Assembly: GCF_001411555.2 (NCBI RefSeq)
Contig: NC_049911.1
Location: 37,050,716 to 37,114,715 of the forward strand
Length of the DNA stretch: 64,000 bases
From: Juglans regia
Taxonomy: Eukaryota; Streptophyta; Magnoliopsida; Fagales; Juglandaceae
Direction: 5' to 3'
Shown: positions 1-12,900 of the stretch, piece after piece
Layout: each line of letters starts with the position of its first letter
How positions within the stretch are numbered: the first letter of the stretch is position 1
The notes under the pieces: generated by a model
Told to the model about the DNA's origin: nothing
Database searches by the model: none
What the model saw: the letters and a program-made list of their open reading frames with translations, nothing else
Translations under genes and position numbers: made by a program

Positions 1-594
1 TGGAGGGAGTGGGATTCCTGGGACTTCCATGTTGAGGGTTAACTGGTCGATTTCAAGTAACCCTTTCATTGAATTAAGAGAATTGTTACTATATTCTCTC
101 ATTTATATTATTCACTTTATCTTTTGATGCGGTACAATAATGTGCGCTTATAAAAAAAATTAAAAACATAAGCAAAAAAGAGTAGAATGAATCAAGATTT
201 TGGTTTTTATTTTGTATTTTCGGACGATATTTTTTGTTTTGAATATCAATTTTTTAAATTGTTTTAATAAATCACGTAACACTATAGTGAGGTGTCACAT
301 TAAAAAAACAAAATGAATAGTATATTCTTTTTTTTTTTTTTAAATATGAGTGGTATAAATTAAAAGTATAATAGCAGGACTCTTGGAATAAAATTTAGAA
401 AAATCTGTCAAAATTACTAAGGGAACTAAGGAGTGAATCTCCCTCCCATGTATATAAAAAAATGAATAGAAAAATCCAATTTAGAGGTCTTATTGACAAA
501 ATTATTAAAGATGGAACAAATAATAAAATAAAAAAGATAACTTAACTAGAAAGAACGGCGTCGCGTTGCCGAAAAGCCTGCTTCCTTTGTAGGC
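1..594. other. AT-rich intergenic sequence upstream of the ROS3-like gene
   Basis: No open frame, RNA gene or clear repeat is recognisable. The stretch is AT-rich with several homopolymer runs and probably includes distal promoter sequence of the gene starting at 808. Confidence 0.5.
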
Positions 595-680
595 TTGTAG
601 CCCAATATGCACAGCCCAATTAACGTTAGAGGGTGAGGCTTGAGAGTCTGAGACCCTCGTTAAGAACAGTAGGGTTTGAA
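595..680 (+). promoter_or_regulatory. Probable proximal promoter with two site II-like elements and a telo-box
   Basis: Two AGCCCA motifs (599-604 and 613-618), which read TGGGCT on the other strand, match the plant site II consensus TGGGCY. A TAGGGTTT at 670-677 is the reverse of the telo-box AAACCCTA. This pair is known from promoters of plant ribosomal-protein and ribosome-biogenesis genes. Here it lies 130-210 bp before the ATG of an RRM protein of a nucleolus-associated family. The role is inferred from motif and position only. Confidence 0.45.
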
Positions 681-807
681 GTCTAGCAAAAACGAGAGAG
701 AAAAGGGGATTGTGAATTGTAAGTTGGTGGAAGGAAAACGGATATCGCTCAAACCATAAATTTGGAATTTGACGAAGGAGAAGCTTTCACAACCAGCCAA
801 TTATAAA

Positions 808-3800
808 ATGGAAGAAGGTACAGAAACGACGAAGGAGAAGATGAGGATATTTGTGGGAGGATTGGGGGAAAGCGTGACGGGCGATGATCTGAAGAGGTTG
901 TTCGCGTCTTCGGGAATGGTAGAGGAAGTGGTCATTGTGAGGACCAAAGGCCGCAGCTTTGCCTACGTCGACTTCTCCCCCGCTTCCATTAACTCCCTTT
1001 CCAAGCTCTTCAGCACTGTATTAATTCTTTGTTTACTCTCTCCTACTTTACATATTACATTGAGTTTTACCTAGAAAAAAAATACATATTACTTGGATTT
1101 TTTCTGCTTCTGTTTCTTGGTGGGAGTATTGTTTTACGAGAAAAAACCATTTCTTTCTTTTAAGCTACTAGATTAGCCTGGATTAGTGAATACCCGTTCG
1201 TGGATGCTTCTTTTCCCTCTTTCTTTTCACTACGATTTCTAAGCATGTCTCCAGTTGTAAATGATTTTATATGTACAGGCATTTTTACCTTTTTTGAAAG
1301 ACAGTTTTTTCTTTGTCAAATTACATGTGGTTGGCACTTTAGGGACAGCTTTGGCTTGGGCACACACAAATCTTTATTAAGAATGGTATATTTTGAGGCT
1401 TAAACAATTTCAAATAAGGCTTGTTGAATGCGCTAAAATTTGTAAATAATCCACATGCATATTCGGCCACCTCTCATGTGATGCTCTATTGGGATTATTT
1501 ATTCAGAAGACAGATACAGTGTACTTTGATGCTCAAATTCTTTTAGTTTTGAATAGGGCCTTGTTAAGGTTACTTGAAGTGCTTATAGAAGAAAAATCTG
1601 TAAAATGCACCAACAACACAGCCAAAATGGATTTGTTGAGTAAATCCCTAGGGGTGGGCTTAAGTGGTAAGGGCCTTGGTCTTGGTGGTATGCTTCATCT
1701 AGGTCTAAGGTTTGAATCCTCTTGGGTGCAAAAACTTTCTTGGGGCCATCAACCGGGGGGAACTTCCCCTTGAATTATCTGATGTGCACTTATACAAAAC
1801 TCTTTGCCGAGGGCCTGTGCACCCCCAGGATTAGTTGGAACGTTGTTCTCGGACACCCGGTGCCAATAAACAAAAAGGGTTTGTTGAGTATGTAAGAAAG
1901 CTCTCCATTTACACCCACAGGCAAAGGCCCATACCCTGTGTGTAAATAAAATACTGTCTCTGCCACCTATTTCCTTGTCAGATCAGGGATCGGGTATTTC
2001 CATTGTATAGCCCAAAGGATTTATTAAGGAGAGAGAAAAGCACAAGCAGGAGATTTTTGTGCATGAGTGCTTTATTGGATTAAGTAAAATTTGTAAAACC
2101 TAATAGTAGTCGGTGAAATACTTTTGGGTGGACAAAATAGAAAGTTGCACAAGCTGGGGAGAGTCGATGGCTCAATGAAGAAAACATTATTCACCACAAA
2201 CCCCATAATGCTTCTAATTGAGACTATCAAATACTATTCTTAGTTTCGAAAATGTACATATGTTTCTGTGAGTATTTTGCTAATGGAGGGAAAGAAAAAC
2301 TAGCAACACTGTTAGAAAACTTGAAGTATAATGTACTACAAGAGGGCTATTGTCCTGCTATATGGACATGAATGATATCAGGTTGTGTTGCAGCTACCTG
2401 CTATGTATTGTCTTTCAAAAATTCTGGATGCCATCATTTTTTATAACACACTGCCACACCAATCCGACAGGGTACTACCCACCCAATTTCAATTTTAAAA
2501 TGAAGCTGACTGTAGCTCATTCCTTTTCCCTCTTTCTGGATGCACTTCGCACAGCCAGGGTATATATTCATCTTTGAGCAAGAAAGGCCCCAATTTGAGC
2601 AAGAAAGGCCCTAAGAAACCTACCCTTTTACCCAAAAAGTTTGATAGTACAGCACAAGTGCCAAAATCCCTTAAATGGAGATGAAAATAGAAGTTATGCA
2701 AGTTTTGCTGAATAGTTCCTGGGTATTGGAGCTTTAGGGCGTGAGAAGAAATTGCTGGTTTGGTCTGAAATTGGTTTTTTTGCCAAATAGTTCCTGGCTA
2801 TCCATTTGTGATTTATTTCTTGTATGGACTTGTAGCATTTATTTGTATCTCTTCTTTCTCTTCTTCCTTTGCATTTTTTGGATTTTTTAATTGCAGTTTA
2901 ACAATGTTCTCTGTTGGGTTTTCAAGAAAGTTCTTCATTTCCCCCTTTTTCTCTGCAGCCAAACAACAATCCCAGCCAAAAAAAAAAAAGAAAAAAAAGA
3001 GGATTTCCAAAAAAGACAACGATTGGATCTTTGAATGGTCTTTTTCTAAATCATATCTTTGTGTGGTTCCCACGAACTGATACTACAAACCCCCCCCCCC
3101 CAAATAGATTTGCGCTTCCAGCAATTTGGCCATCAATTTCCAACATTTCTTTTTTTCTTACTTATCAAAAAAAAAAAAAAATCTAACATTTCTTTTTATA
3201 TCTGCTTTCTCTGTTTATTTGCATTTTCTGGAATTTTAATCACAGTCTAACATGGTTCCTTGTTGAGTTGTTAAGTAAGTTCTCCATCTCCTAGCTTGTT
3301 GTTTTCAGCTACCAAACAACAATTATTTGCTTCTCTGCCAAGTACCAAAAAATTCAAATTTGCAAGATCGGCTGAAATCACCTCAACTTTGTCCCTCTTT
3401 TGCCTATTTTTTTTTTTAAAGCAATGTAAGTGCTATGTCGGCAAGTGTGGTGGTGTGTTAAAATTTGGGGCTTGTATGTAGAACTAATTATCTTTGCATA
3501 CAGTATCCTTGCACCCCTTACGTTATCTTGGGAGAATAATTTTGCATGCCCTTATAACTCTAAATAAGCTCCTTCGTTATCTTTTTTAATTAGCCAATGA
3601 TCTTAGGACTGAATGGCATCTCCTACCTTTTAACAAGGGAATAAGGGTCAGATCACTGGTTTAACTTTGTATTGGGTGCATCATGAGAAGCTGGAACTTC
3701 TTTTTTCCTTTTCTCTTTAATATGTACTGGATATTATTGCCTACGCTCATCTCTTGCTTTGTAACTTTACAGTATAATGGGTGTGTCTGGAAGGGAGGGA

Positions 3801-5827
3801 GGCTGAGGCTTGAGAAAGCTAAAGAACATTATCTTGTTAGTTTGAAACGAGAGTGGGCAGAAAAAGCTGAATTTGCAAGTAGGGGACTTACTAACAGTTA
3901 TAATTCAGATGAAGACATGGTCTCCTACGACAAGCCTAAGAAAGTCATCAATTCTGAAAGAAAGCAACTTCGGATTTACTTCCCCAACTTAAGAAAGGTG
4001 GGTTATAGGGGTCTTGAAGATTCTCTTTTTTAATCATTCTCCACCCCGTCCCCCCGCCCCCTGGGGGGTGTTGGTTGTGATCTGATAGATATATTTTGAC
4101 TCAAATTGTTACAATTATTTGTTTCATTTGCACTCAGCAAATATCTAATATCACATTTCTATAGACGGTAAATTTTCATCTGTCACTTGATCAAAACAAC
4201 TTGGAGCAAACATGTTCATTTACACTTGCTTGAAACTGTGGCTTTGTATTGTTATATGTGATTTGTTTCGGTGCAGGTGAAATTAATGCCATTAAGTGGA
4301 ACTGGCAAACACAAATACAGTTTCCAACGTGTTGAAGTAGTTCCTTCTCTCCCTATCCATTTTTGCGATTGTGAAGAGCATTCCATTCATCATCCCACTG
4401 CAAAGGAAAAACAAACTTGTGATCTGGAAACCCAAAGTGATGGGATAAGTGAGGAAGAGCTTAACGTAATGAATTCAGTGATGAACAAGCTCTTTGAAAG
4501 AGAAAACCTATTAGATGCTGTAGGCAGTGGAAAGGGACTGACCAAGGGAAGAGATGATTCCATCAAATCTGTTCACATGTTGCAAGTTAATGAGAATGAA
4601 GAAGCTTCTGCAACAGATGAGGATAACCTCATAATTAATGTGATGACTAGGAGAAACAACAGGATGGGCAGCAACAACATGATGGCTTTTATAGGTGGCC
4701 AGGGAAAGAAAAGAATTTCTGAAAATAAGGTAGAGCTTTCATTCAATTGGTAGAGGGCATTTCTTTTCTCTGTTTGCTTGCACCAAATATGCCTGTACTT
4801 TCTGGCTTCATTATTTTTCTTGGAACCCCAGGAATCAGGATTCATACGAACTCAAACCTCTATGGAAGGGCAAAATCTGAATGTGTTCAAAGTGCAGAAG
4901 AATAATGTTGTACCTCCTTACAAAAAGAGGAAATCACTTTTCAATCAAGAAAGTAATGGAAATGGACCTCGGCCTGCTATCCCCAAAGGCAATGGGGAGT
5001 TGAAAACCCCTTCTGATGAGTCGGCAATACTCTTGGGAGCTCAACTGGTTGAACCAGAATCTGGTATCCAACAATCAGCAACACTTCCATCATTGTCCCG
5101 GAAGTCTTCCTGGAGAAAACTTCTCCGTGATAGGGGCAACACTTTCAGCATCTCACATATATTGCCAGGCATTAGTTCTAGCGAGGAAGAGCAACTAAAA
5201 TCAAATTCCTTTGTGCCCAACTCCACTGTCAGCAAAAATGACGACTTGGTAAGTCATGGAGATCACTTGGAGAGCAAGTTGGGTGAAACAACTAAAGAGG
5301 AGCTCGTGGAAACTCAGCCTTCCAGCCATACTGCACCTTCAACTAAATCCAGTAGAGGTGCTTCATGGCTCCAGAAGTCCTCGTGGACACAGTTGGTTGG
5401 CGAGAATAAGAGTAGCTTATTCAGCATTGCACAAATTTTGCCTGATATTTCTTATGGAAAGCAAGTCATAATGGAGTTCAATAATGTGGTCATTGTTGAT
5501 TCCAACGACAGCAAGCATGAGGATCTGGGGAAACATGATGATGGTAAATCTACTGGAGATGATTCTTTATCTTTGGAAATGGGAAAGGATGAGAGTGTCA
5601 TTAGGAGTACTCTAGAGAAGAATCGACAGACTGTTTTGGGCAATAGTGAGCCTCCTGGTGGAATATCTGAGAAGAAACATGATTCAGCATCAAAGTTGGC
5701 ATCTGCTGGGAATATTAGTATAGGAGAAACATGTTCTTTTATGAGAAGTGCCACTTCGTTGAAAGAGTGGGCAAAAACTAAGGCTACCATAAGTGGATCA
5801 CTCAAGAGAAAAAGTAGGGAGAAGTAG
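808..5827 (+). CDS. ROS3: RRM protein, REPRESSOR OF SILENCING 3 / NOL8-like (4 exons)
   Basis: Exons 808-1017, 3773-3997, 4277-4729 and 4832-5827 join in phase 0 at GT/AG borders to give about 627 residues. The ATG at 808 was chosen because the upstream in-frame codon at 769 is TTG. One RRM lies at residues 12-88: RNP2 IFVGGL (14-19), RNP1 GRSFAYVDF (48-56), completed by exon 2 (YNGCVWKGGRLRLEKA). Residues from about 135 (FPNLRKVKLMPLSGTGKHKY, then PIHFCDCEEH) match the conserved block after the RRM in ROS3 and animal NOL8. The long acidic/serine-rich tail looks disordered and carries a duplicated SSW...FSI..ILP motif. In Arabidopsis, ROS3 binds small RNAs and opposes DNA methylation with ROS1; animal NOL8 is nucleolar. 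Family assignment is firm, exact function here inferred. Arabidopsis ROS3 is somewhat longer. The 2.75 kb intron 1 holds a SINE. Confidence 0.88.
1643..1879 (+). mobile_element. tRNA-derived SINE in intron 1 of the ROS3-like gene
   Basis: A 237-bp unit begins with pol III promoter-like boxes: an A box around 1654-1672 (GGGCTTAAGTGGTAAGGG) and a B box at 1709-1719 (GGTTTGAATCC). It ends in CCAATAAACAAAAAGG. It is flanked by the direct repeat TTTGTTGAGTA at 1632-1642 and 1880-1890, a target-site duplication. A second copy with the same 3' half (GGCCTGTGCACCCC, GGATTAGT) lies at 31609-31843. I do not recognise the family name. Confidence 0.8.
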
Positions 5828-6993
5828 ATGTTTTAATGTTTGAAGGGGACGTTTTTTGACTTCTTGGTAATCTTGAGAGAAGAATTGTTCCCAGGCAACA
5901 TTAAGATCAGTGCCTTTTTAAATGTTTGCTTGATTGGGGTTTTACTTCGGATCCGGCCTAGTCCCCACTGTTGCTGTCGGCAATGTTGTTTTAACTTTGT
6001 ATGCACTTTTGTTTCATTCTTACCCTGTTGAAGAAAAAAGTTTTGTAATAGTTTTAGAGAGAGAGGCCGCCACCCAAGATTTAGGAGTCTAGGACATACT
6101 GCACGTGGAAGGGGCTCTCTATGAACAAAAAATGAGAGTATTCTCTCAATCATATTGAAATTATGGCTTCTTCACAACAGTTTGGGCACTTAGATGTAGG
6201 GGGTTCTACCTGCGTCGTGCGGGGCCGGGCCCCAGGGTTTCGTACCCAACCGGGGTTAAAACCGCACCCTGTCCTCCCTGCTCTCATCTAAACAAAATAT
6301 AAAAAATAATAATTTTTTTTAAAATTTTAAAATAAAAATTTATTAAAAAAATTATATCTAATTATTACAATTTTTTTAGACTTTCAACTAAAAAATATAC
6401 AATTTTTTCTAATTTTAAAGTAAAAATTATATTTAAATAATATTTTAACTTTATAATATTTATTTAATTTTTTCTTTCTTCTTCTTCTTCAAAACCTAAG
6501 AAAACGTCTTAACTCAAATTATTTCAATATTATTTATAAATCATTTCATTACTATTCACAAATTTCATGATATCTCGATATCCAATCATATCCTTAATGG
6601 CAGACAATGAAAATAAGAATGTGGTAACTTAACGAGGGTAAAATCATAGTATTTGGTGCAAGGAAAATAATGAGAACAAGAATTTTCGGACGAAGAAGCT
6701 GCGTGATCAAACTAAAACGTGTCTGATGCAATCGATTTAGTTGCAATACAAACATTTTCGCGGCAGAATTATGCAAGTCCACGTTGTCAGCCACAATCCA
6801 TACGATTATGACATGCGTGTGACTCAACAACAGTCTGACCTCAGAAATGAATACAAAAGATAAAATGTTTGCCCTCTAGATACTACGAGTTATGCCGTTT
6901 ATCAGCTGCTGATCTTAGCTTCCACTACACTAGGCTACAAAGCACATGAGAATATTTGAGGAAAAATAATGCCTCGGGAACATGAGGCCTAAT
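5828..6993. other. Intergenic region between two convergent genes
   Basis: This holds the 3' ends of the ROS3-like gene (+) and the GH17 gene (-). A GC-rich patch at about 6205-6285 (GCGGGGCCGGGCCCC, ACCCAACCGGGG) followed by a very AT-rich run to about 6560 looks like a decayed MITE; a similar GC-rich patch occurs near 58480-58620. No gene is seen. Confidence 0.45.
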
Positions 6994-9900
6994 TCACAGA
7001 AGTGTTAGCAAAAAGAGACCAAGGCCAGAAACCAAACTCAGTGGCATTTGGAGACACCCACGTGTCCTTTCTGCACCTCCATAATATGGTTCGATCATTA
7101 TCTCAAATCTACAATCTCCAACTGTGGGGTCTGTTTTAGTGATCATTGAAAGGTTGGGAAACTTGCAGGCATCATCAAGTTGATTATTCCTCTGGTAGTA
7201 ACTGTTAAATGCATAAGAGATGTTCCCCCGAGCATCCAAATTTCCACAAGATGTCCCATAGCCAAGGCTGGTGCAATCAGCACGTCCACAGGCATAACTC
7301 ACGCTTGGTTGCACTTGTGGGTCATCAAGTTTAGCCGATGGCTTCATCACACACCACTTGCGATCCAAGTAGTCCACATTTCTTGCCTGAACCAAGGATC
7401 CTGAATTTGTGGTACCAAGGTTAAGTGGGTATTTTGGTACCCCGTAATAAGTAAATACCCCCCAGTGGCGTTCAAAATTTCCTGGATCAATACTCTTAGC
7501 ATCCTCATCAATCAAACTAAATAGATATGCATCAACTGTCACAGGTCTCATAGGGGTCCCTCTTCCACCGGATATATGGGACATAAAACCTTGGTTGAAC
7601 CTCTGAGCATACATTCGGTTAGCATTCCGATCTCCATCAGTTGGCCACCCAATCTCACCAACTATGATTGGCAAGTTTCCAAACCCATTTTTTTGTAGGG
7701 CCCACACAAGTGTGTCATAATTTGCATCAAACATATTGTAATAGGACGTCCCACCATCATTTAGAGGTGTTGCATTGCCATCAAAGAAGGCATACTCAAC
7801 AGGGAAGTCGGGGTCAATGTAGAGGCTTATAAATGGGTAGATGTTCACAGTAAAGGGGCCACTATTGTCACTCAAGAACTTGACAATGGCTAGCATTAGG
7901 TCGTGGATATCAGCTCTGAAGTCACCACCGGAAGGAAGGCCAGTTGAGCTTGCATATACATCAGCATTAAGGGGGACTGTTACCTTGACTTGGTTGCTAA
8001 GACCGGCCTTTATCAGCGCAGATTGGACATTCTGCAGGGCAGGGAAAGTTGTTTTGAGGAAGCTTCCGTTGTATGTTTCCAAGAACGGTTCATTTCCAAC
8101 TGCAACATACCTGTAGATTCATTTCTTTTGAATGATGGTAAGATGGGAAGCTGTTGACATTTTGCAATATAAGCCAGAAGTGAAACTCCTTCATATCGGT
8201 ACAGAGATTTTATTAAGCATCATTGTGAAGCGAGAGTAAAAAACCAAATGAATTTAATATGGTCTTAGAGACTTCATAGGAGATATATCATTACTTTTGA
8301 AACAATCTTATTGGAAGAATAAGTTTCCATTCAGCAGCCCCAACTCCAGGCTTCTCTTCTCCTAGGAGTTTGTTACTATTATTATTTTTTCAAACTAACA
8401 AGAAGTATTGCTAAAACTTGTACATCAGAAAGATCAATGTTAACTTTCTTTTTTTTTATATGTGATCAATGTTAACTCACAACGAGTCAGCACATAAATG
8501 AGCATAAGAGAAATAACAAGATGTTTAGCAGAATGGTTTATGGAGGGTTGGGCATAATTTGGTTTATCAAATGCTGGGAGACACGACCATGCTTTGCTGC
8601 AAAGTATAATGCTTGCAAACAAATCTAAAACCTCTCATGCTGGGTTCCTTTTTCTTCTCATATTGACCAACAAAATTGTAAACTAAATTTCCAACTAGCC
8701 AAAGATATCCCCTTAAGTTTTTGGTTGGCATAGAAAATTTATAATTTATAAACAGTACGACTTGAGGCATATAAATCTGAAAGGCCTCGAGATGTGAAAA
8801 AAAACTGCTTGGACTACAACAGGCCTAATAAATAGTTAATTGAGTATTTGGGAGGCAAGACACTCGCGCCCACAAGGAATCATTCTAGATTGAAGAGAAA
8901 GCATCATGGCACTGACGCGAGTCTTTTCCTTTGTTCTTACTCATTTCATAAAATAAATGTTTCATAAACTTTCAACTGAATATGAAAAACAATGATCAGT
9001 TTTGCTCAAAATCACAGCAATTCTTAAAGAAGTTCATTCCTATGCAGTTTTCCATAAAAAGAGCAATGGCTGCACTAGTATGTAATGCGATATATTAAAG
9101 CTTAATGGAAAGGCCAAAAAGAAGTATGAGATATATATATATATATATATATTTATAAGTATGAGATATTTTATCATGGTTTATATATGGAGGAGTATAT
9201 GGCAGATTCATTGTCAGATCGTTTTACCAAGTTCTAATGAGCCCTGTAAAGACCATGTTCCCGTGGAAGAGTATATGGCAGATGCCAGACGAAAGCCCCT
9301 TTAAAAGCAGCGTTTTTCGTCTAGACAACATCATTGGACAAGATTCTCACCAGAGATAATTTAAGAAAATGTCGGGTAATGGTGCTGGACTGGTGTTGCA
9401 TGTGTAAGAAGAATGGTGAATCAGTAGATCATCTACTTTTACATTGCGAGATGGCCAGGACCACGTGGGATGCTTTTTTTGTGGAAATTGGATTATCATG
9501 GGTCATGCATCATCAATTGGTGGATTTCCTAACAAGCTGGAGAGGCCTCCGAGGTAATTCACAAGTGGTAGCAATCTGGAGAATGGTTCCTATATGTATG
9601 TGTTGGTGTATTTGGCAGGAGAGAAATGATAGAAGCTTCAAAGATTGCGAGAGAACAATGGAGGTATCAGATTGACCGAATGCCTCTCACCATTGTGAGA
9701 ATTCCATTAAATAGAAAAGGCTAGTGGTTATACATGGAAACTCTAAATATGGAAAACTAGCTATACACAACTATACAGTTACAGCTATACACAACAAAGC
9801 TAAGAAAGGAAAACTAATATGTACAGCTGATGTAAATAAGGTAAAAAAGAAGATATAGATAGAATCTTCCAATCATAGAATCTGTCGATCCAATTGAAAG

Positions 9901-12900
9901 GAGGAGCTTACAGTTTTCTTTTTTAAATCATTGTTCTTATGGGCAAGAGCCATTGATTGTAATGGGCTAAATGCCCATGATTTTCTACTTTCAGTTGTAA
10001 ACTCTAGCTAGGTACTTCTCATGTATACTCCCTGTGTACTTGGGCTTTGCCTACTTTTAATGAATAAAACTTCTTGAAAAAAAAAATGAATAAAACTTCT
10101 TGATTACCTATAAAATATATATATATATATATATGATGGAGGATGTTGTTGCATATAATAAAGCTTAATGGACAGAAAAAATCATTAGCAGACTGAAAAT
10201 GGCTGGGATGCTACTTAAGTTTAGATTATTGAACAAGATTAGAACTTTTAAGTTCAAGTTCAGGTTTCATTTGTTTTTCAACTTAATACACTCCATTATT
10301 TATCATATTGAAAAAAAAAATACACCAAAAAGGTCATCCTGAAGGTATTCTCAAGAAAGAAAACTCTTTTTCATGATGCAAGATCCATAGAGTACACAGC
10401 ACAAGACAGAATGAACAATAAAACAAGTGGAGTGTGTTCCATAGATTGAGATTCTCCACAAATCAATCGCTATCTACTTTGATGATGACAATTTGATGAT
10501 GGTTAGTACTATGATACAGATTAAGAAAGTCATTTAAGAGAATGATGCATAGTGCTCAAGTACCATATGACCTTATTAGGTTGGCTCTGATACCATTTGT
10601 TACAACCTAGAGAAACGTTAGTCATATCTGCACTATACTTTTTTTTTTGTAAGTATCATATTTGCACTATACTTCAAAAGAACTAATCAAAGTTACAATT
10701 GAAACTCCCTAAAATCACTTGTTCGCTTAGTTTCACAACCCATTTTATAATGAAGATAACTTTAACTTAATAGCATGGGGAGGATGGTATTTGAATGAAG
10801 TGAGTGGGCCACGTGGGGTGGGGCTTTGGAAGCACATAAAAAGAGGAAGGGATACATATTCTAGCTATACCCAATTTGACGTTGGTGATGGGCCTCTCTA
10901 AAGGTAGTCTTCTTTGTTTGAACGGCTTCATTGGAAAATATCCTCACATTAGACAACCTAAGGAAATGCTGAATCATTATCATGGATTGATGTTGTATGT
11001 GCAAAAAGAACAAGGAGTCTGTTATCATCTACTACTCTATTATGAGATTACCATGAGCTCGTGGAATGAATACTTTGCTGGGGTGGGATCAGCTTGGGTG
11101 ATGCCAAGAAGGGTGATTGATCTCCTAGCATATTGGAGAGGCCTTCAAGACAATTCACATATTGCAACAATATGGAAGATTGTTCCGATATGCCTATGGC
11201 AGGTTCTGAGTCAAGAGAGGAACGAAATAAATTTTAAAGATCAAGAGCGGTCAATGGATGAGCTTAGAACCTTCTTCTTTAATACTTTACTCCATCGTTT
11301 AATTGTAATTGATTTACTGGCATGAACTTTCATGAATTTCTTGTATCACAAGATTATTTGGAATAGTGATTCTTCTTTAATACTTTACTCCATCGTTTAA
11401 ATATAATTGATTTAATGGCATGGACTTTCATGAATTTCTTGTATCACAAGATTATTAGGAATAGCGATTATGTCCCGTGTTCTTGGGCATTTACCTATTC
11501 TTATGATTAATAAAACTTTGTTTACCGATCAGAAGAAATATTTGGACAGATGAGACGTTGTCAAGGGTAGCATTCTTTGTCTGGTTGGCATCGTTAAGGA
11601 AGCTCTTAATGACAGATAAGTTGTAGAAGATAATTGTTTTGGCAATGGACTAGTGTTGTATGTGTAAATAGGGTGGAGAAACAATTGATCATCATCTACT
11701 TCACAGCAAGGCGGGACTTATGAGCATTATCGTGTCATACATTTGGGCTTGCATGGGTCATGCCCCCAATTGGTGTGGATTTGATGGCTTGCTAGCGAAG
11801 TCCCCCTCAAGAAACACAACTTAGATGTTTGGAGGATGGTTATGTTATGTCTGATCTGGTGCATTTGGTAGGAACATAATGCTTGAAAATTTGAAAACCG
11901 TGAGAAGATGGTGTTAGATTTAAGAGTCAACATGTTCAATACTCTATTTTTGGATGGCATCACGCGATAGCTTTTGCTCCTCTAGATTTGTAGAGTTATT
12001 GGAATTGTGTTCCTTTTCTTCTTCTCGCTAGTTTTTAGATTTGTTTCCTCTGAATAAATCACTTTACCTATAAAAAAGACTGACCCAAAAAAGGGGAAAA
12101 AGGAAGAAGAAAAAAGTTGTAAGAGACGATTTAACAGCTCATTATGGTCAAAAGACTCAACAAATTAGAGATTTAGAGTATTATGATAAAACAAGAACTC
12201 AAGTAAACCTTGAATTAGAATGTTGTTTACGATACCGTCCAAGTAAAACAGATCAACCTCAAGTTCAATAATTTAAGGAAAATAATAACTAAAGCCTAGC
12301 CCATGGAAAGTGCCTCGGTGCGAAGCTGAGGTGCCAATCAATATCTTCTGAAAATGAATAAACATAAAAAAGTAATCTTTCAAATAAAAGGTAGGAGCTA
12401 AGAATGTTAGAAGGCCTAGTTAATTCAAATTGGAAACAAAAACCGCATGTCATAATTGCACGACATCAAAGAAACAGCAATATTTTCTACGTTAAATCAA
12501 TTTACCTTTGAGAAAATTTAGTGAACAAAGCAAACGTAGCCTCTAAAAATAGTCAGCAAGAAAGATTCATGAAATGCCGGCAGTCAAACCAATCACTGAT
12601 TATTCCAATGCATGATATTTGACTAGCAGATAACAATGCCATACCTACTATTGCTTTATCCTTCGTCGATGGATCGTTTAACAGATACCGATTTCCGTCA
12701 AACCACTAGCTGATTTACTTTCCAGACCCATTGAACAACTATAGCCATACTACTTACAAGAAGTCTCAGGTTATAAAATCGCTTAGCCGTTAATTAATTA
12801 ATTAATTAAGTAGTAATGAGGCATTGGTACGGAGTTGCGTCAGCTGAAGAACCACATCTACAACAAGATGATATGAACAAGAAGTTCATTTACCGAGGCA

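Noticed and set aside
1651..1720. Possible tRNA gene
   Set aside because: A and B boxes are present but no cloverleaf can be formed, and the unit is longer with target-site duplications, so it is a SINE. The same holds at 31617-31690.
2808..3250. Overlapping plus- and minus-strand frames with lysine runs
   Set aside because: They lie in intron 1 of the ROS3-like gene and are produced by poly-A, poly-C and poly-T runs; no family resemblance.
9334..11325. Possible host genes in the GH17 intron (113 and 149 aa frames)
   Set aside because: Both match the zinc-binding end of the LINE ORF2 encoded at 54240-54550.
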